DNA of 64,000 nt from Dipteronia dyeriana (lineage: Eukaryota; Streptophyta; Magnoliopsida; Sapindales; Sapindaceae). The position numbers and the translations under genes are program-made. This document shows positions 59,085 to 64,000 of this stretch, piece by piece. Each line of letters begins with the position of its first letter. The stretch's first letter is position 1. Location: assembly GCA_032871835.1 (NCBI GenBank), contig CM065296.1, positions 18,269,501 to 18,333,500 of the forward strand, in the 5' to 3' direction. The notes beneath the pieces are model-generated. The model had not been told where the DNA came from. It was given only the letters and a program-made list of their open reading frames with translations, and did not search any database.

Positions 59085-61684
59085 CATCATGTGAAACACC
59101 AACCATGACTCCGTCGATTCTCTTATCGATGATGAGGAAGTTTCCTGCCTTGCCCTCGGAAAGCGGGCACGAAGAGACCTTAACGTCGATGACTCTTTCT
59201 CTACCCTTAATGTCGTTGGTTATAAAAATGTGGCCATTGGAAATGGGTTCACTAACCAACCTGATTACCCCCTAAACTTAGTTGATGAAGACTCAGATAG
59301 GGAAGATAAAGAAGATACCACTGGGAGGGGTCAGGTCACAGTCTCTGGTCCTCTTCTGGTGAGGCCTCTTTCTTATGACTTTAAGGCTATTGCTAATTCT
59401 ATTGCTCATCTAAAATCAATCGACTGCCTGAGGTCCAAGTATGGTATTCCTGATAGTGTCTCCCTCACAGTTCCACACAGAAATGATGACGTCTTCAATC
59501 AGCCCAAAGGCGTGCTCTCCAACCATGTAGCGGCCCTCAAGAATGGGGTCAGGCTTTCTCTTCATCCTACACTTCGACGGGCGCTCAGTGCCTTACAGCT
59601 AGCTCCCTTCAATTGATGCCTGACTTCTTGAGGCACCTGATTGGCTTTCTTATGCTGTAGAGATATCTCTCTTTTAGTTCCGATCCACAGGATTTTTGTG
59701 AATCCCTAGCAAGGTCACTAGGAAGCCTGGAGCAGAGGAGCTAGCCTACCTTTTTCAAATTGGGAGCCTGTCCAGAGTTGCCTGAGGTCAATTTTATACT
59801 AAATCTATGAACAAACTCAATTTCATTATTCCTACCGCTTCAAGGAAGGATCCGGCTTGAAAGAAGGATTGGATCCTAGCGGGGGTTGAATGGGGAAGCT
59901 CGATTTTCGTTAGCGGGCATGAATTCATTGTTCCCATGACTTTCAATGATAAACCATCGTAGGGTCAGGATTCCTTACCCATTGAATCTGAAGTCATGCT
60001 AAAAGCCATCATTGCTAGGAGCTACCTGAACCTGAAGTTTCCGACTGCCGACCCCTTCGACTTTTGTAGAGTGAATCAATACTTGAGAATCTATGAAGCT
60101 ATTCCCCGTAAGTAACCCTAAACCATTATGCTTTGCTTTGTTGGTTAGCTTGGTTATGATGGCTTGCTTCTTTTATCTTCTTCTTTGAACAGTTTTGGTT
60201 GTTGCTCTAGCTTCTTATAAAGCCCGGCAATCCGAGAAAGACCCCACTCCTCTTCCTTCTGCTAAACCGGAGTGAGGTGTTTCTCCTATTCCTCTTGCTA
60301 GGACTGTGCCCATTTCTGCTCCGTCCCCCTCCCATCAAGGTCTAGGATGGTGATCCAAGGGTGCTAAATCAGGTGAAGTCCTCTTCCCCGACTATTGATG
60401 CAACCACCCTAATCCTTCTGTTACTTTTGCTGCTAATGCAACTGTTGTTGTTCCGGCGGTTTCCTTACCCGATGTGTCTACAACTCTGTCTATGTTCTAA
60501 GCTCCTCAAGCTTTGGTAAATCATGAGGCTGGCATTCCAGAGGTTCCCCCTACCTGCTCTTACAATCAGTTGAGTTCAGTAGGGTAGGATGAGGTCTTGG
60601 AATGGTTCGTCGCGTCTTGCCCGGGTGGCGGCCTTTCTAGGATGACTTCAATGCGCTTGGATATCTTGCTTACCAAGAGGTCTGCTCTTCTGGCTAAGGT
60701 AACTCTCTTCTTACTCTTTTAATTACGGTTTGTTAGTTCGATCAGTGTTTAATCGTGGCTTTACTTCATGTAGGCCTTTAGTTTCAACGTCATTATGGGA
60801 CACCAAGTAGCCTCCCTCCATAATCGTGCTGTAAAAGCTGAGGTCGAGGCTGAGAAGGCCATGTGGTTGCTTGAACGAGCTCAAACTCTGGTTCAGGATA
60901 TGACATTCAATCTGAAAGAGATGGGGAGGGAGCTTTCCAACCTTCAATGCTACAATGAAAGGTTAAAGCGGTTCCTTGACCTAGAAACCCTTCGATCTGA
61001 GCATCGAGTTGAGCGGAGGAATTCCTGGAAGGTAGAAACCAAAATTCTGGATATTGAAAACTAGAATCTGCATGCTCAGGTGGCCAAACAGCAGGTCGAG
61101 ATGGACACTTCCTTTAGCGATAGGTATTTCTATACCTCATTCCAGGTTACGGAAGCCCTCCCCCTTTCCATTGATTTCTCAAGTATCACCAGTTGGGAAA
61201 ATGAGGAAATTATGAATAGATCTATAGAGATGTTTCACCCTGAAGGTGACGATGTGGGTTCTTTTGTCTTAGCTAGAGCTAGGAAGCAACCGGTCGTGAA
61301 GGATCTTCCTCCCCCTCCCTTGGTTTTTCCAGTTTCAGGTCATAAGGAGACCTCAAAAGGGTTTCAACCTACGCAGCCAACAGCCCGGGAAGAAGCTAGT
61401 GACCCCCTGAGGAACCCTTTAGAGTAGAGCTGGAGGTTAAGAAGAGCAAGATGGAGTTAGTGGCTACATTTCTCGATGCGACCATCCTTCTCGATGCGGC
61501 CATCCCTTCCGAGGCAATGGCAGTGGTGAATGAAGTCTTGGATGAGGACCTGGCTGAACAACAGGCGAATGAGGAGCCCACAAATGAGGGGTTAACAGAA
61601 GTGGCCAACCAAATTGAACAAGTGTCGGATGAAGGAGATAGATGTGAGGACCACCAGGGAAGAAGATCAACCAGAGGGAACTAG
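59085..61684 (+). pseudogene. Antisense accessory gene (Transposase_28-like), with introns
   Basis: On the strand opposite to pol. The first part (59230-59616) matches the PF04195 type, named 'putative gypsy type transposon': RSKYGIPDSVSL, then KNGVRLSLHPTLRRALSALQLAP. It continues after frameshifts (MPDFLRHLIGFLML; KKDWILAGVEW; YLNLKFPTADPF). Two introns look plausible: CCCC|GTAAGT at about 60109 to TTGAACAG near 60191, and AAG|GTAACT near 60698 to CATGTAG near 60774. The C-terminal part (60795-61427) is a coiled coil (AEVEAEKAMWLLERAQ) and then acidic. Stops and frameshifts show decay. Its role in the element is unknown. Confidence 0.75.
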
Positions 61685-62564
61685 GATGAAGTTGGAGCCT
61701 GATACGACCTATTCATGACTTGTCTTTGTTACCCGGAAAGGGGGTTTGGGCTCCTTGCTTGGTAACTGTAGCCTTTCTAGGGGATAGGCCACCATATCAT
61801 TAATGAAAATTGGCTTTAGATTTCGTTCATACTTGCTTCAATGAACCTTGACTTTGGCTGACACCTCCTTGCTTCATTTCTGATCTCGACCAAAGTACAA
61901 CTTCCGATATAATTTGACTTAATCAAATTCGGTAAAAATAAAGAGATCTTAAAATTTGTTTAAGTGTGTAAGTAGATAGCTTGTTCGAGCTCGCAGCTCT
62001 TAGTAAAAACTTGTAGCTCGAGGATTCCAGTGAGTGATCCATTTACATGGTTTCAGGCTAGCTTGTTCCTGTCAAAGTAAGAAATCAGATGTACATGGAG
62101 GATTATTAATCGACAATAGTTTGGACATTGGAACTTAGGCGGGAATTCTCGCCAAGCTCGGGTCCTTCTCGGGGTTATAAATTGTAGCCTGATTCGAGGC
62201 ATTAGGGAAGCTATTTAGTGTTCCCAGTTTTGAGGCAGTCATTGTCGACATATTATGGTGATCCCCTGATAGGACTGACCTAGACCAGGGTATCATGAGA
62301 TCTAGATGAAAACCAGTCCCTGGTCTTAAGGTGATCATGGTTATCATACTATGGTGATCCATCCGGTAGGACTTAACCCGAACCAAGGCATCAATAAGGA
62401 TTTTTAGCTCTCATTGGTTTATGACGATCGTGGGGAGTTTCATTCATGGAGAGAATATAATGTAGATGGGAAAAAATAACAGACTTTATTAATTACTGAA
62501 ATGGAGTATATTTTTTCTAATTTGTTGATATCTAAAGGAAAACAGCCTGCTGCTCCAGTCCCCT
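61685..62564 (-). other. Untranslated spacer between accessory gene and integrase
   Basis: No frame. Two similar blocks at about 62245-62330 and 62330-62400 (ATGGTGATCC, TAGGACT, ACCAGG/CCAAGGCATC) suggest a small tandem duplication. Confidence 0.5.
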
Positions 62565-63453
62565 GTTTAAGGGTAAAATCTCCTTAAATGGTTTGCATTC
62601 CAGGTATGGTCAAATGGGTCGACCGTCCATGTCTTCTAGCTTGTAAGCCTCATTTCGAATCACTACCCTGATCATGTGTGGACCTTCCTAGTTAGGTTAT
62701 TGGACCCCTTATAACCTCACCATGGTATTCTGTGTAACTTTTCTAAGGACTAGATCTCATTCCCTGAAGCTCATGGCCTTCACTCTTTTATCAAAATACG
62801 TTGTAATATTGCTCTGGCGGATCGCTACCTTTTTTGCCACTTGCTTATGTTTTTCTTCCAAGAGGTCCATACTAGCTCGGAGCTTGATCTCGTTACTCTC
62901 TGGTTCAAAGTGTTGAACCCTGAATGAGGTTAGCATATGTTCTATGGGGAGGAAAGCTTCAGCCCTAAAAACCAGAGAATAGGGTGTTTCCCCGATTGCG
63001 GTTCTCCTTGTGGTTCGATACGCCCAGAGGATATCGGGAAGCTCTTTAACCCACTTTCCCTTCTTCTATTGCAGCTTTCTTTTCAGCAACTTCTTAATGG
63101 ACTTATTAGTTGCTTCGACCAAACCATTGGTTAATGGATGAGTTACCTATGCAAACTGGTGGTTGACACCCAACCTCTAGCAACAATCTCTAAACCTCGG
63201 ATTATTAAACTGCTTTCCCAGGTCGGTGATTATGACCAGTAGGGTACCGAACCTAAATACCACGTTTGTCTTGATGAACTTGGTAGTGTTTTCCTCTGAG
63301 ATTTGGGAAAGGGGGCCTACATTGACCCACCGATTGAAGTAATTGATGGCGACAATGGCATGCTTCACTTGTCCAGAGGCTATGGGAAGCCATCCAATCA
63401 GGTCAACCCCCCACATAGCAAATGGGTAAGGTGAACAGATCGAGGGCAGTCGT
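62565..63453 (-). pseudogene. gypsy integrase, decayed and 5'-truncated
   Basis: Minus-strand text starts at 63453 with RLPSICSPYPFAMWGVDLIG, then VKHAIVAINYFNRWV, ENTTKFIKTNVVFRFG and IITDLGKQFNNPRFRD (catalytic Asp residues in WGVDLIG and IITDLG). In shifted frames it continues with THPLTNGLVEATNKSI (catalytic Glu), WAYRTT, GETPYSLVF and the C-terminal DLVLRKVTQNT and AYKLEDMDGRPI. It would insert element cDNA into the chromosome. The N-terminal zinc finger is cut off by the LTR at 63454. Confidence 0.85.
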
Positions 63454-64000
63454 TGAAAATACAATCATGGTTAACTGCTCAAGGCTAACCTAGAGGGGGG
63501 GGGGGGAGGGGGTGAATAGGTTAGGCACCTTTTTCGACTTCCTTAGAAACAAACAAAAGTTTGTCCCTCTAGATTGCTTGTATCACAATATAAATATTAA
63601 TTAAAGATAATTAATCAATATATAAACACAAGTAAAGTGTGATACAAACAAGTAATTGTAACACATACACAATCTATACTATAAATAGGAAGTCAACATA
63701 CATAAAGAGTTCTATCCACAATACAAATATTATAGAGATAGGGATAGAGAAAAGTTGACACAAGATATAACGAGGTAAACCTCCGAAGAGGAAACATCCA
63801 CAGGCCAGCAACCACCGGCAAACAAAATCCACTAGTAGATAAGACAAGTAAAATCTCTCAAGTGACCTCTTCACCTAGACACTACCCTCCTATCCTACTC
63901 TAGAAGTTGTCGCTCTATGCTCAACAATCCGAGGCTTCACACCTCTTGTCAAGACTTCCTTGCTTACCTTATCCGGATCTTCACAACCCAAGACAAGACT
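63454..64000 (-). repeat. Copia-type LTR (same family as 22451), cut by window end
   Basis: Begins TGAAAATACAATCATGG and follows 22451 closely: CTCAAGGCTAACCTAGAG, G runs of 13 and 5 split by one A, GTGAATAGGTTAG, and the start of the CAAGACTTCCT tandem repeat near 63950. No primer site to its left, so this is the outer end of an LTR inserted in the integrase. Confidence 0.82.

Larger units (their letters stand above)
57569..63453 (-). mobile_element. Tat-like Ty3/gypsy element, 3' half
   Basis: A minus-strand element: 3' LTR at left, PPT, an antisense accessory gene on the plus strand, then integrase near 62565-63453. The rest of pol, gag and the 5' LTR are replaced by, or lie beyond, the LTR inserted at 63454. 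An extra antisense gene between pol and the 3' LTR is a known trait of the Tat lineage (for example Grande and RIRE2-type elements). Confidence 0.85.

Overview
This window reads as nuclear DNA of a flowering plant, most likely a eudicot. It is AT-rich, dominated by decayed LTR retrotransposons, and holds a LINE, several MITEs, a CYP89-type cytochrome P450 and a FAR1-related gene relic. I see no bacterial or organellar operon, no CRISPR and no rRNA or tRNA gene. Only one gene looks clearly intact: the intronless CYP89-like P450 at 8602-10188 (minus strand).

Layout. 1-3570: the 5' part (5' LTR, gag, protease) of a minus-strand Tat-like Ty3/gypsy element. 3571-6005: a deleted minus-strand Ty1/copia element (LTR, gag, protease). 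6605-8353: two related MITEs side by side. 8602-10247: the P450 gene and its TATA box. 10535-11538: another MITE carrying an (AT)n tract. 14027-14842: a non-autonomous Mutator-like element with a 9-bp target duplication. 15073-21276: a full-length but dead L1-type LINE with 13-bp duplications. 22185-36464: a second CYP89-like copy, broken into three pieces. It is split by (a) a tRNA-iMet-type LTR stub plus a captured CRY-DASH photolyase/cryptochrome fragment (22437-24600), and (b) an 11-kb non-autonomous Ty3/gypsy element with both LTRs and a TGCCT target duplication (25114-36117).

37548-49152: a FAR1/FHY3-related (FRS) pseudogene interrupted by a nearly complete minus-strand SIRE/Maximus-type copia element (39632-48975). 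The last codons of the FRS gene, including its terminal zinc knuckle, resume on the far side. 49590-56538: two diverged copies of one non-coding segment. The second copy was hit by a solo LTR (54386-55545, duplication GAACA) of the same Tat-like family as 2369-3570. 56539-63453: a truncated plus-strand LTR of that family, then a minus-strand Tat-like element (3' LTR, antisense accessory gene, integrase). A tRNA-iMet-type LTR interrupts the integrase and runs off the window.

The genes do not form a pathway. The history is tandem duplication of a P450 locus followed by nested insertion of elements. The most interesting objects are: the CRY-DASH fragment with a precise intron, trapped between an LTR and a P450 pseudogene; a gypsy-type element whose interior carries a SIRE-like (copia) Gag tail and a TATA-centred palindrome; and the intron-bearing antisense gene of the Tat-like element.
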